From RYN-428 sp035551995 (GTDB lineage Bacteria > Planctomycetota > Phycisphaerae > Tepidisphaerales > Tepidisphaeraceae), in assembly GCA_035551995.1 (NCBI GenBank), contig DASZME010000065.1:1-64000 (forward strand): DNA of 64,000 nt. The letters run 5' to 3'. Shown here one piece after another: positions 17,964 through 25,850 of this stretch. The translations under genes were made by a program, and so were the position numbers. The notes beneath the pieces were generated by a model. The model was not told the DNA's origin and did no database searches. It saw nothing but the letters and a program-made list of their open reading frames with translations. Each line of letters opens with the position of its first letter. Position 1 is the stretch's first letter.

Positions 17964-18311
17964 CGCTGCGACGATCCTTTCAGGGCGCGGTGCGGTCCGA
18001 AGGTCCACATCTTAAGGGAAGATCGTCGGAAAGTCGCGTGCCGCGACCTGGATGGACGATAGAGGCGCCAGACACGGAGGGCGGTCATGACCCCCGCAAG
18101 GCCAATGCGATCACGGCCGATGGTTACTCGGATTCGCCCGGCACATCCGAAAGGCGCCGACGGACGCAAGGGAAAAGACTTTGGTCCGTCCTGCAACATT
18201 CGTGGGGATTTCATATGGCGGGGGATCGTCGTTGTCCCGGCCTGACATAATCGCTATAATTGCCGACGAGCTAAAATCGCCGTGCGAATCCTACGGCCGA
18301 TTCGCATATCA
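17964..18311. promoter_or_regulatory. Divergent intergenic region
   Basis: 348 bp between the PEPCK-like gene and the NifU-like gene, which point away from each other, so it must hold both promoters. The sequence CATAATCGCTATAAT at 18245-18259 offers a TATAAT -10 for the plus-strand genes. No riboswitch or further gene is recognised. Confidence 0.4.
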
Positions 18312-18584
18312 ATGGACAATGAATCCTGCATGACAACAGCAATTGAGAATACCGATTCCGTGCGCGATCGCGTTGCGAGCGTGATCAATCTGATTCGCCC
18401 GGCCGTTCAGGCCGACGGGGGAGATATCGAATTGGTCGACGTGGCCGCCGACGGCGTCGTGCAGATTCGTTTTCATGGCGCCTGCATCGGATGTCCGAGC
18501 AGTCATATGACGCTTCACATGGGAATCGAGCGCAATCTCCGCGACAAGGTGCCGGAAGTGACACGCGTGATTCCCGTCGCCTGA
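18312..18584 (+). CDS. NifU C-terminal-domain (Nfu-type) iron-sulfur carrier
   Basis: 90 aa from ATG 18312 (ATG 18330 is equally possible). Shows the Nfu fold: VINLIRPAVQADGGDIELVD, VVQIRFHGACIGCPSS with the cluster-binding C58-x-x-C61, and LRDKVPEVTRVI. Nfu proteins assemble or transfer [4Fe-4S] clusters to target enzymes. This is the minimal stand-alone form, lacking the NifU scaffold and A-type domains. It is followed 26 bp later by tadA, probably on the same transcript. Confidence 0.93.
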   Translation: MDNESCMTTAIENTDSVRDRVASVINLIRPAVQADGGDIELVDVAADGVVQIRFHGACIGCPSSHMTLHMGIERNLRDKVPEVTRVIPVA

Positions 18585-18610
18585 GGGACGTCTTTTTCGT
18601 CAAATCGGTC

Positions 18611-19081
18611 ATGCCCGACGTCGAACATTGGATGCAGTTGGCGCTTGCCGAGGCCGACGCCGCCGGGAGTTTGGGCGAGGTCCCGATCGGCTGCGTCATC
18701 GTTCACGATCCGAGCGGCGTCATCGTCGGCCAAGGCTTCAATCGCCGCGAGTTGGATCGCGATCCAACCGCTCACGCCGAGATCATCGCCCTCCGCGCCG
18801 CCGGTCAACTCATCAGGCATTGGCGGCTGCTGGACTGCACTCTTTACGCAACCCTTGAGCCGTGCCCGATGTGTGCCGGCGCGATCGTCAACGCTCGCAT
18901 TCCGCGGCTGGTGTACGGATGCGCCGATCCCAAGGCCGGCGCCGTGCAAACGCTCTTTCGGATTTGCGACGACGCGAGGCTGAATCATCGGATGGAAATC
19001 CGCGGCGGCGTTTTAGCCGAGGCGTGCGCCGAAAAATTGCGGGAGTTTTTTCGAGCGCAGCGGGCGCTCGGGAAGAAATGA
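18611..19081 (+). CDS. tadA: tRNA adenosine(34) deaminase
   Basis: 156 aa. Deaminates A34 of tRNA-Arg to inosine. Zinc-site residues are visible: H55-A-E57 in TAHAEIIALR, and P-C85-P-M-C88 in EPCPMCAGAIVNARI. The TadA-specific YGCADPKAGAVQTLF follows. The start at 18611 matches the family N-terminus (short helix before ALAEADAAGSLGEVPIG). An upstream in-frame extension overlaps the NifU-like gene and is rejected. Confidence 0.95.
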   Translation: MPDVEHWMQLALAEADAAGSLGEVPIGCVIVHDPSGVIVGQGFNRRELDRDPTAHAEIIALRAAGQLIRHWRLLDCTLYATLEPCPMCAGAIVNARIPRLVYGCADPKAGAVQTLFRICDDARLNHRMEIRGGVLAEACAEKLREFFRAQRALGKK

Positions 19082-19111
19082 GTTTTCGCCGCCGCCGCTT
19101 CATCGCGTATA

Positions 19112-19900
19112 ATGGTCGCCGTGACCGACCCTAACGATCCCGCCGATATCGACCACTGCGACAATCCCGAGCGCGTTTGGCATTGGATGCGCGCCCTTGG
19201 GAAAGATCCGCTGCCTCGCCATTTTGAAATCGATGGCGTCGCTTACCGTCTCGTCCGATCCGTCAAGCATGATTTCATGGCCGCCACCGGTTTTTACGAG
19301 GATGTGGCCGGCCATCGCGTCGTGCTCAAGATCGGCAGAGTGGCGCCGATGTTCGGCATTCCCCTGCGCTGGATCGGCCGATTCTTATGTCGGCGCGAGA
19401 CGCGATTTTATCGAAAGCTACAAGACTTGCCGAACATTCCAAGGCTCATTGGCCTGATCGGCGATACCGGATTCGTGCACGATTACGTTCATGGCCGTCC
19501 ACTGGCGGCAGATAAATCGACTCCCGACGGGTTCTTCGATCAGTGTACGGCGTTGCTCGCCGAGCTGCATCGGCGGGGCATCGCCTATGCCGATACCAAT
19601 AAGCCGGAAAATATTCTTCTGGGGGACGACGGCCGGCCTCACCTGATCGATTTTCAAATCAGCTGGGATTTTCGGTTCCTGCTAAAACGAATGCAGCGGG
19701 AAGACATTTACCACGTTCTTAAGCATAAAAAACGATTGCGCCCGGATGAACTGACGGCCGAGGAGCTTCATCGCGTCAGGCATAAAAGCTTTTTGATTCG
19801 GGCGCATCGCACCGTCTCCAGGCCCTATTTCTTGATCCGCCGACGATTGTTCAAGCATCTTCGCGACTCCGGTCGCGTGATGCCGGAGGGTAGCAAATGA
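19112..19900 (+). CDS. Lipopolysaccharide-kinase/RIO-like protein kinase fold protein
   Basis: 262 aa. Kinase-fold landmarks are seen in order: VVLKIGRV (ATP-anchoring Lys), RRETRFYRKLQDLPNIP, FVHDYVHGRPL (hinge), AELHRRGIAYADTNKPENIL (catalytic loop with Asp and Asn) and HLIDFQISWD, in which the DFG motif reads DFQ. This pattern is closest to Kdo/heptose kinases and RIO-like kinases. The substrate is unknown; a small-molecule or glycolipid target is likely. The stop overlaps the next gene's ATG (ATGA), implying coupling with the LppY/LpqO lipoprotein. Confidence 0.8.
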   Translation: MVAVTDPNDPADIDHCDNPERVWHWMRALGKDPLPRHFEIDGVAYRLVRSVKHDFMAATGFYEDVAGHRVVLKIGRVAPMFGIPLRWIGRFLCRRETRFYRKLQDLPNIPRLIGLIGDTGFVHDYVHGRPLAADKSTPDGFFDQCTALLAELHRRGIAYADTNKPENILLGDDGRPHLIDFQISWDFRFLLKRMQREDIYHVLKHKKRLRPDELTAEELHRVRHKSFLIRAHRTVSRPYFLIRRRLFKHLRDSGRVMPEGSK

Positions 19901-20493
19901 AATTGCGTTCGGTGATCGGATTTGCCGTTTTGACCGCGGTCGCGTGCGCGGCGGGATGCGCCGAGACGGCGGGCGACTCCGGCCGCGAATCGCCCGCGCG
20001 CGAGTCGGCCGCCACCGCCCCGGCCACGCAACCGGCCGACCCCGCCGCGGCGGATATTTCCAAAGTGCTCGAGCGCCCGGGCGTAACCAGGGACGGCGTC
20101 TACATCGTCACCGTGCCGCGCGATGATCTGGACGTGACCATTCTTGGCATGGGAATTCCCACGGCCGCCGGGATCGAATCGGTCTTCTACTTTTATCGCT
20201 GTCCATGCGGGAAGATGAATGTGGCCGGTCAATTCGTGACCGCCGACTATGAATCCAACGACGTGGTCGATGCCCTTCGGCAAAACGCGATCCTGCGCGT
20301 CGCGTCGATCGCGCCGATGCTTCAATACGAAAAGCCGCGATTGGATATCATCCGTTTCCAGGGGGAAGGCGACGCGGTGGCCATGGCGAAGATCATCCGC
20401 GAGGCGTTGCGGTGGACGGGAAAAGAACGAATGGCGCCGCAGAAACCAGACACCGACGCCTCTGCGCCGCCGCCGGGGCAAAAGCCGCAGTGA
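19897..20493 (+). CDS. LppY/LpqO (DUF1259) family lipoprotein
   Basis: 198 aa. N-terminal signal with a lipobox ending AVACAAGC, so probably lipid-anchored. A Ser/Ala/Pro-rich linker (to about residue 50) precedes a DUF1259 domain: GVYIVTVPRDDLDVTI, then PTAAGIESVFYFYRCPCGKM, GQFVTADYE and RFQGEGDAVAMAKIIREAL. The family was named in mycobacteria and its role is unsettled. Translationally coupled to the kinase-like gene. Confidence 0.88.
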   Translation: MKLRSVIGFAVLTAVACAAGCAETAGDSGRESPARESAATAPATQPADPAAADISKVLERPGVTRDGVYIVTVPRDDLDVTILGMGIPTAAGIESVFYFYRCPCGKMNVAGQFVTADYESNDVVDALRQNAILRVASIAPMLQYEKPRLDIIRFQGEGDAVAMAKIIREALRWTGKERMAPQKPDTDASAPPPGQKPQ

Positions 20494-20857
20494 TCGATGT
20501 CGCAAACGCCCAATCAGACTGGTACGTCACACCTTGGGCGACCCCTTAGCCCGTCCCTGGAAACTCCGTCGGCGTGGCGCCTGCCCAACAGGGCAAATGC
20601 CTGTAGATCGGGGTCCGAAATCCGTTCATCGCTCCGGAACTCTTTGGAACGCCGATCATTTTTCCGATGATCTCGTTGGCGGGAAATCCCGAACTGTGAC
20701 GACGATTAACTTGACCGCCGCCGCGACAGGCGGATTTAGTCGAATTCCTGCGAACGCTGAGCGATGCGCCTTCGGCGTCGGAATCGCGCTAACTGCCTCG
20801 TCACGTGGCGAAACCGAAAAAGCCCTTTAAGCGAACCGCATTGTCCTTCATCGGGTC
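20494..20857. other. Intergenic region between convergent genes
   Basis: 364 bp between the ends of the LppY-like lipoprotein and the glycosyltransferase. I see no gene with a credible start and no T-tract terminator. Weak inverted matches (CGCCCA...TGGGCG at about 20507-20541) may form a hairpin after the plus-strand operon. Confidence 0.4.
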
Positions 20858-22036
20858 TCATGCGAGCGGCGACGGCGCTTCTGTGGAGATTTTTGAGGGG
20901 GCGGCCTTGTAATCGATCATTCTCGCCAGGCGACCGGCCGCGCGATCTCGAAGATATTGGCGCTGGCCGATCATGCTGGCCCACATGCCGACAAACGTCA
21001 ATGTTCCGTAGGCGGCCGCGTCTGGCCACGATCGCGCCCGTCGGCGAATACGCCATGCGGTCCGCGCCATCTGTAACGGAAGTATCATCAGAATCAGCGC
21101 GGCGGCGGCGAGCAGGAACTTGAGGCTTACCCATAAAACGCCGCGGCCCGCGCGAAAGTCGCCCGCGAGCAGGCAGGCGTTTAGCAGCGCCAAAACGACG
21201 ACGCCGATCGCCGTCCACAACCACGTCACGGCCCACCTGCGGGCACTTTTCAAGTGTTTCATGAAAAGCCCCTGGCCGCCGAATCGCGTGGCGACGTCCA
21301 GGGCGCCGTATCCGGTGCGGATGGAGCGCTTCCACCACTGCCTGAAATGGAGCATGGCCGAATCGTGCAGCGTCATTTCCGCGTCGATGCGAAGAATTTT
21401 CCAGCCGGCCGCGCGAAATCGCTGGCACAATTCCGGCTCTTCCCCGGCGACGATGGAAGAGTTGAAACCCTCGACCTGTTGAAAAGCGGCGACGCGCATC
21501 ATCGCATCGCCGCCGCAGCTTTTTACTTCGCCGACTGTCGTGTTCCATTCGATGTCGGCCAGGCCGTTATATATCGAACGCTCGGGAAACCGCTCGCGCC
21601 GTCTGCCGCAAACGACGGCGACGTCGGGGCGCGAATCGAGCGTTAGTTTCGCGGCGTCGATCCAGCCGGCGACGATTTCGCAATCGCCGTCGACGAATTG
21701 AATGTAATCGGCTCGCGGCGCGATTCGCATGAGCCGAGAAAAGCCTTCGTTGCGCGCGCGGGCGGCGGAAAACGGGAGCGACATGTCCAGATCAACCACT
21801 TCGCAGCCGATCTCGCGCGCGAGAAGCGGGCTGCCGTCGGTCGAGGCCGAATCAACGTATACGACAGGCATTCCGCGTCCCACCGCCGACGCAAGACAGC
21901 GACGAAGTCGCTCTCCCTCATTGCGGCCGATCGCGATGATTCCGATGTTGTTTCCTGGCGGAATGTCCACGGTTCCAACAATAGTGTTCACCGACCGAGA
22001 ATCCAGTGGGATTTCGTCTCGGATTCCCGCGGGCAT
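20858..22036 (-). CDS. Membrane-anchored family 2 glycosyltransferase
   Basis: 392 aa from ATG 22036; an upstream ATG at 22108 and downstream GTGs are possible because the GT fold begins only at NIGIIAIGRNEGERLRRCL. GT2 (GT-A fold) features: VVYVDSASTDGS, DYIQFVDGDCEI (the metal-binding D-x-D) and NSSIVAGEEPELCQRFRAAG (acceptor-side ED motif). Two or three hydrophobic segments follow, at about 265-290, 300-325 and 350, placing the C-terminus in the membrane. Likely transfers a sugar from a nucleotide donor to a lipid or cell-envelope glycan. Stands alone, divergent from ygfZ. Confidence 0.9.
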   Translation of the reverse strand: MPAGIRDEIPLDSRSVNTIVGTVDIPPGNNIGIIAIGRNEGERLRRCLASAVGRGMPVVYVDSASTDGSPLLAREIGCEVVDLDMSLPFSAARARNEGFSRLMRIAPRADYIQFVDGDCEIVAGWIDAAKLTLDSRPDVAVVCGRRRERFPERSIYNGLADIEWNTTVGEVKSCGGDAMMRVAAFQQVEGFNSSIVAGEEPELCQRFRAAGWKILRIDAEMTLHDSAMLHFRQWWKRSIRTGYGALDVATRFGGQGLFMKHLKSARRWAVTWLWTAIGVVVLALLNACLLAGDFRAGRGVLWVSLKFLLAAAALILMILPLQMARTAWRIRRRARSWPDAAAYGTLTFVGMWASMIGQRQYLRDRAAGRLARMIDYKAAPSKISTEAPSPLA

Positions 22037-22171
22037 GCGAGTTACTTCGCAACGTCGCGGAAAACCGGGTTTCGGTTTTCCGCGATCCACCGGTTTTGCG
22101 CGATCCACCGGCTAACGGTCGGCCGCGATGTCCCGGTTTCCTTACACCGCCAACCCCGCTACAGTTCGCAC

Positions 22172-23344
22172 ATGACCGACACACCCGCACCCGCGCCTCC
22201 GCTTCCCAACCCGCTGCGCGCCCGCCACGAAGCCGTCGGCGCGGAGTTTCAGGCATACGCGAGCCTCGAAGTCGTCAGCACCTTCGGCGAACCGCAGGCC
22301 GAGTACGCGGCCATTCGAAAAGCATCGGCTCTTATCGACGAACCGCAACGCGGAATTTTGGAATTGACCGGCGAAGACCGCCTGGCGTTTCTCAATAATC
22401 TGCTCACCAACCAAACGTGGGATAAGGCGACCAAAACCGGTCTGGCAGCGGGAGCCGGCGTCTACGCGTTCTTCTTAAACGGCAAGGGCCGGATTATTAC
22501 CGACGCCTGCGTCATCGAGCGCGGCGACCGAACCTGGCTCGACATGGACGCGCGCCTCGTCGATTCGACGCGCCAGGCGTTCGATAAATTCCTGTTCCGC
22601 GAGCGCGTGAAAATGACCAGCCGGGTGGGCGACCTCCATACCCTTGCGCTGCACGGGCCGGGAACAAGCAAGATTCTCGGCGAAGTGTGCGACCCGCCGC
22701 CGGGCGAGCTGGAGCAAGTGGGATCATTTGCGACACGATTGTTTGACGTCGACGTGGTTCTCTGGCGCGACGACGCTTGCGGGGTCAGCGGTTTTCACAT
22801 GGTCGCGGAGAGCGCGAAAGTCGGGAAAATATGGGACGGACTGCTGGCGCGGTTTTTCGAGAATCAGGAACCGGGCCGTCGGCGGTTGCGCCCCGCGGGG
22901 TGGGCGGCGTTCAACGCCACGCGGATCGAAGCGGGCCGGCCGATCTTCGGGATCGATTTCGACGACACCGTCCTTCCCGCCGAAACCGGCCAACTCGCTC
23001 GCGCGGCCAGCTTTACGAAGGGATGTTATCTGGGGCAGGAGATCGTCGCGCGAATGCACGCGCGGGGCCAGGTCGCCCGGCAGATCGTCGGCCTCCGCGT
23101 CGCCGACGACGCCCTGCCAATGGCCGGCGCCCTGCTCTATGACGACCAGAACAATCAGGTCGGCGGAATCACCAGCAGCACCGTATCTCCCGTCCTCTCC
23201 AACGCCTGCATCTGCCTGGGATTCGCCAAAAAGGCGTTCATCCCGCCCGGCAGCATCGTCAAAGTCCCGGCCGAAGGAGCGATGCGCCAAGCGACGGTGG
23301 TGGCGCTTCCGTTTCTGGCCGCGGGAGCGTCGGATCACTTATAG
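22172..23344 (+). CDS. ygfZ: Folate-binding YgfZ/GcvT-like protein
   Basis: 390 aa from ATG 22172; the frame extends upstream to 21698, but that part overlaps the divergent glycosyltransferase and does not match the family. Signature K-G-C-Y-x-G-Q-E is present as SFTKGCYLGQEIVARMHARG, with GRPIFGIDFDDTVLPAE before it and an N-terminal ERLAFLNN-type segment. YgfZ uses tetrahydrofolate and supports iron-sulfur enzyme activity, e.g. MiaB. This fits the nearby Nfu-type protein, though they are not in one operon. Confidence 0.93.
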   Translation: MTDTPAPAPPLPNPLRARHEAVGAEFQAYASLEVVSTFGEPQAEYAAIRKASALIDEPQRGILELTGEDRLAFLNNLLTNQTWDKATKTGLAAGAGVYAFFLNGKGRIITDACVIERGDRTWLDMDARLVDSTRQAFDKFLFRERVKMTSRVGDLHTLALHGPGTSKILGEVCDPPPGELEQVGSFATRLFDVDVVLWRDDACGVSGFHMVAESAKVGKIWDGLLARFFENQEPGRRRLRPAGWAAFNATRIEAGRPIFGIDFDDTVLPAETGQLARAASFTKGCYLGQEIVARMHARGQVARQIVGLRVADDALPMAGALLYDDQNNQVGGITSSTVSPVLSNACICLGFAKKAFIPPGSIVKVPAEGAMRQATVVALPFLAAGASDHL

Positions 23345-23484
23345 CGCGACTGCCCTGGCTGCGTTTTCGACGCTTCCGGCGCGACGCCTCCGTTACTGCC
23401 GCATCTTCGTGGTCGGTCCAATCGTTAGTACAATTCTTTAGGCGGAATCATGTTTTCCCATCGCAAAGGGATGGCAGCCATTAG

Positions 23485-23662
23485 CCGGGGGTTAGGCACA
23501 GCGACACCCCCGGAAGCTCGATCAGTCATCGGGCCGGCTCTGAAAGGATCGCAGCGATCATTGTTTTCGGAGAATCGCTGCGATCTTATGCCCGCTGCGA
23601 CCCCGCCGGGGTCGAAGGGTCTCCGGCACGATACCGGTGGCGTCGCTGCGCTCAGCCACCGG
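23485..23662. repeat. Array of four intergenic hairpins
   Basis: Four inverted repeats follow each other: CCGGGGGT/ACCCCCGG (23485-23513), GATCGCAGCGAT/ATCGCTGCGATC (23547-23585, a perfect 12-bp stem), CGACCCC/GGGGTCG (23598-23614) and CCGGTGGC/GCCACCGG (23634-23662). They lie between the convergent ygfZ and pfp genes. The composition resembles high-copy planctomycete intergenic repeats. There is no poly-T run, so these are not ordinary terminators. Confidence 0.7.
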
Positions 23663-23677
23663 CTAATTGCTCCAACC

Positions 23678-23865
23678 CCTCCGGGGTTCACATAACACGA
23701 ACCGCTACCAATGTGATGCGACGATGCACGTGGCGCTCCTTCACCGACGCATCAGCTCATTGAACGTCCCCACCTCCGGCGTTCACATAACACGAACCGC
23801 TACCAATGTGATGCGACGATGCGCGTGGCGCTGCTTCACCGACGCATCAGCTCATCGAACGTCCC
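23678..23865. repeat. Tandem 93-bp duplication covering the 3' end of pfp
   Basis: Two copies, 23678-23770 and 23773-23865 (period 95), differ at only about four positions. The distal 30 bases of the second copy are the last codons and stop of the phosphofructokinase gene, so the first copy is a duplicated gene tail outside the coding frame. The near identity indicates a recent event or repair slippage. Confidence 0.85.
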
Positions 23866-25059
23866 GACTTTCGGCAGCGGTCCCACCAGCGGCGCGGCAT
23901 ACGCCTTGAAGGCGTCGGTGATGTTGTTTCCGCCGGCGATATACGATGCGTCCAGATGCTTGGTTTCGCGGGCCACGGTGTGCAACGGCGTCAGAAACGT
24001 CTCGATTTTATATTCGTTTCCGCCGACGCGGCGCATCGCTACGCTGCTGCCGCCGGGCTGTCCTTCCGCGGCCGAGCGGGCGGCAATCCGCCCGACAAGC
24101 CGCGCTTCGTTCGCGTCGGATTCGCTGACGAAGCCGGGGAAACTGCGCTGAAGATATCCAAACGTGTCCGCCCGCACCCGGAGTTTTTTGCCGCCCGGCG
24201 CCTGAAGCTTTTTGGTGATCAGCCCGGCAAGAAAATCGCCCAGGGCGCCGGTGCCGGAAAGTTGGATATTGCCGTGCGAGTCTTTCTCGAGATTGCTGGC
24301 CATGTGCTCGGCCCAGGTTTTTCCGTCGGGCTTGCCGATGCCTTCGCTGACGGCGATCAGGCATCTGCCGTGCTTGGTGTACATCGCGTCGACGTCGGCC
24401 AAAAACTTCTCTTCCGTTAGTGGCGCCTCGGGCACGTAGATCAGATGCGGCCCGTCATTGTCATGCCGGCGCGCGAGCACGGAAGCCGCGGTTAGAAAGC
24501 CGGCGTGACGGCCCATGATCACATCGACCTTGATGCCCGGAAGCGAGCGATTGTCGTAGTTGTCGCCCATGATCGCCGAGGCGACGAATTTCGCCGCCGA
24601 TCCAAAGCCCGGCGTGTGATCGTGAACGCGGAGATCGTTGTCGATGGTCTTGGGGATGTGAAAAACTTTTAAATCATGTCCCGCGCCGGCGGCCAATTCG
24701 CCGACGATGCGCGCCGTATCGGCCGAGTCGTTTCCGCCGATGTAGAAGAAATAACGGACGTCATGCTTGGCGAACGACTTGAAGATTTTCTCGCAGTAGG
24801 CCGCGTCGGGCTTATCCCGCGTGGAGCCCAGCGCGGCGGCGGGGGTGGCGGCGATGCGCTCGAGCAATTCGTCGGGGACATCCTTCAAGGAAATGAAATC
24901 GTCGCCGACGATTCCCTTGACGCCGTGACGAGCGCCGAGGAGTTGATCGACGAGATTGTTTTTCTTGATTTCCTCGATGACGCCGACGAGGGATTGGTTG
25001 ATGACGGAGGTGGGACCGCCGGACTGACCGATGACCGCGTTGCCTTTTGTAGTTGCCAT
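23836..25059 (-). CDS. pfp: Pyrophosphate-dependent 6-phosphofructokinase
   Basis: 407 aa from ATG 25059 (MATTKGNAVIGQSGGPTSVI); an earlier in-frame ATG lacks family sequence. Interconverts fructose-6-phosphate plus PPi and fructose-1,6-bisphosphate plus Pi. PPi use is indicated by Asp in G108-G-N-D111, where ATP enzymes have Gly, and by Lys in P136-K-T-I-D-N-D142, the PPi signature. IMGRHAGFLTAASVLARR and ISEGIGK-like motifs (AVSEGIGKPDG) follow. Length fits the group with one catalytic domain. The 3' end is partly duplicated downstream (23678-23770). Confidence 0.95.
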   Translation of the reverse strand: MATTKGNAVIGQSGGPTSVINQSLVGVIEEIKKNNLVDQLLGARHGVKGIVGDDFISLKDVPDELLERIAATPAAALGSTRDKPDAAYCEKIFKSFAKHDVRYFFYIGGNDSADTARIVGELAAGAGHDLKVFHIPKTIDNDLRVHDHTPGFGSAAKFVASAIMGDNYDNRSLPGIKVDVIMGRHAGFLTAASVLARRHDNDGPHLIYVPEAPLTEEKFLADVDAMYTKHGRCLIAVSEGIGKPDGKTWAEHMASNLEKDSHGNIQLSGTGALGDFLAGLITKKLQAPGGKKLRVRADTFGYLQRSFPGFVSESDANEARLVGRIAARSAAEGQPGGSSVAMRRVGGNEYKIETFLTPLHTVARETKHLDASYIAGGNNITDAFKAYAAPLVGPLPKVGTFDELMRR

Positions 25060-25250
25060 GATTTTCCTGTCTAAAAGAGCGAATGAAGCGGGGGAGTTTA
25101 GTGGATGCCGCACGCGGTTCAAGAGCGAACCGCGGCTGATGTTGAAATGGGGTAAAATACCGTCGTTCGACAGGCGTTGACCGTCAGCCGGCAGGGGGCG
25201 TTTAAGTGCTCACACATGCGCCGAAAAGCGAAGGTCGCTTCGATCCGTCG

Positions 25251-25643
25251 CTACTCGGCGGCGACTTGTTCCTGTTGCCATTGAATCGGCCTTGCGTCGG
25301 CCCAGAAATTGTCGAGGTCGTAATAGGAACGCGATTCGCCGGTGAAAAGATGGACGACGATGTCCACCAGATCGATGCAGATCCAGGCTTCGTTGTCGTC
25401 GATTCGGCACAGCGGGCGGAAGCCGCGCGGGTCGCCGAGTTCCTGGAGGTGGTCGCAGGCGGTTTTCATCTGCCGTTGGCTGGCGCCGGTGGCGATCACC
25501 AGGAAATCCGTCACCGGCGACTCGCCCGTCACGTCCAGCACTACGACGTTATGGCAGCGCGTTTGCGATAAAAGCCGGGCGGCGTCGATCGCGAAACGGC
25601 GGGATGCTTTCAGATCGGACTTAACGATCGTTTTTTGCAACAA
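25251..25643 (-). CDS. rsfS: Ribosomal silencing factor RsfS
   Basis: 130 aa if initiated at TTG 25643, which lies 12 bases after a strong GGAGGTGG (25656-25663). A longer frame to 25736 would place that ribosome site inside the gene. RsfS hallmarks: NVVVLDVTGESPVTDFLVIA, GASQRQMKTACDHLQE, AWICIDLVDIVVHLF and SRSYYDLDNFWADA. The protein binds L14 and blocks subunit joining under starvation. The non-ATG start is an inference. Confidence 0.92.
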   Translation of the reverse strand: MLQKTIVKSDLKASRRFAIDAARLLSQTRCHNVVVLDVTGESPVTDFLVIATGASQRQMKTACDHLQELGDPRGFRPLCRIDDNEAWICIDLVDIVVHLFTGESRSYYDLDNFWADARPIQWQQEQVAAE

Positions 25644-25850
25644 AACGGCGATATTCCACCTCCAATTGGACTTACGGAGAGCAAGTATAGTTATGGGACG
25701 CGAGCGGGAGCAAGGCACGCGGCGATTTAATTTCATGCCGATTGCTGGCGGCGGTTTTTCCTGGGGCCTTTCTGAAGTCGCCGTTGCGTTTCCCGTCTTC
25801 CTGTCCCCGCTTGTTCCGCCGGCGCTCGCGAGAACCGCCGCACATCACGT

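Noticed and set aside
21698..22171. N-terminal extension of ygfZ
   Set aside because: It overlaps the divergent glycosyltransferase and contains no family sequence; ATG 22172 gives the usual YgfZ length.
23450..23695. 81-codon frame with Pro/Ala/Arg-rich product
   Set aside because: It is a translation of the hairpin array, with no conserved domain; repeats of this sort often create spurious frames in planctomycetes.
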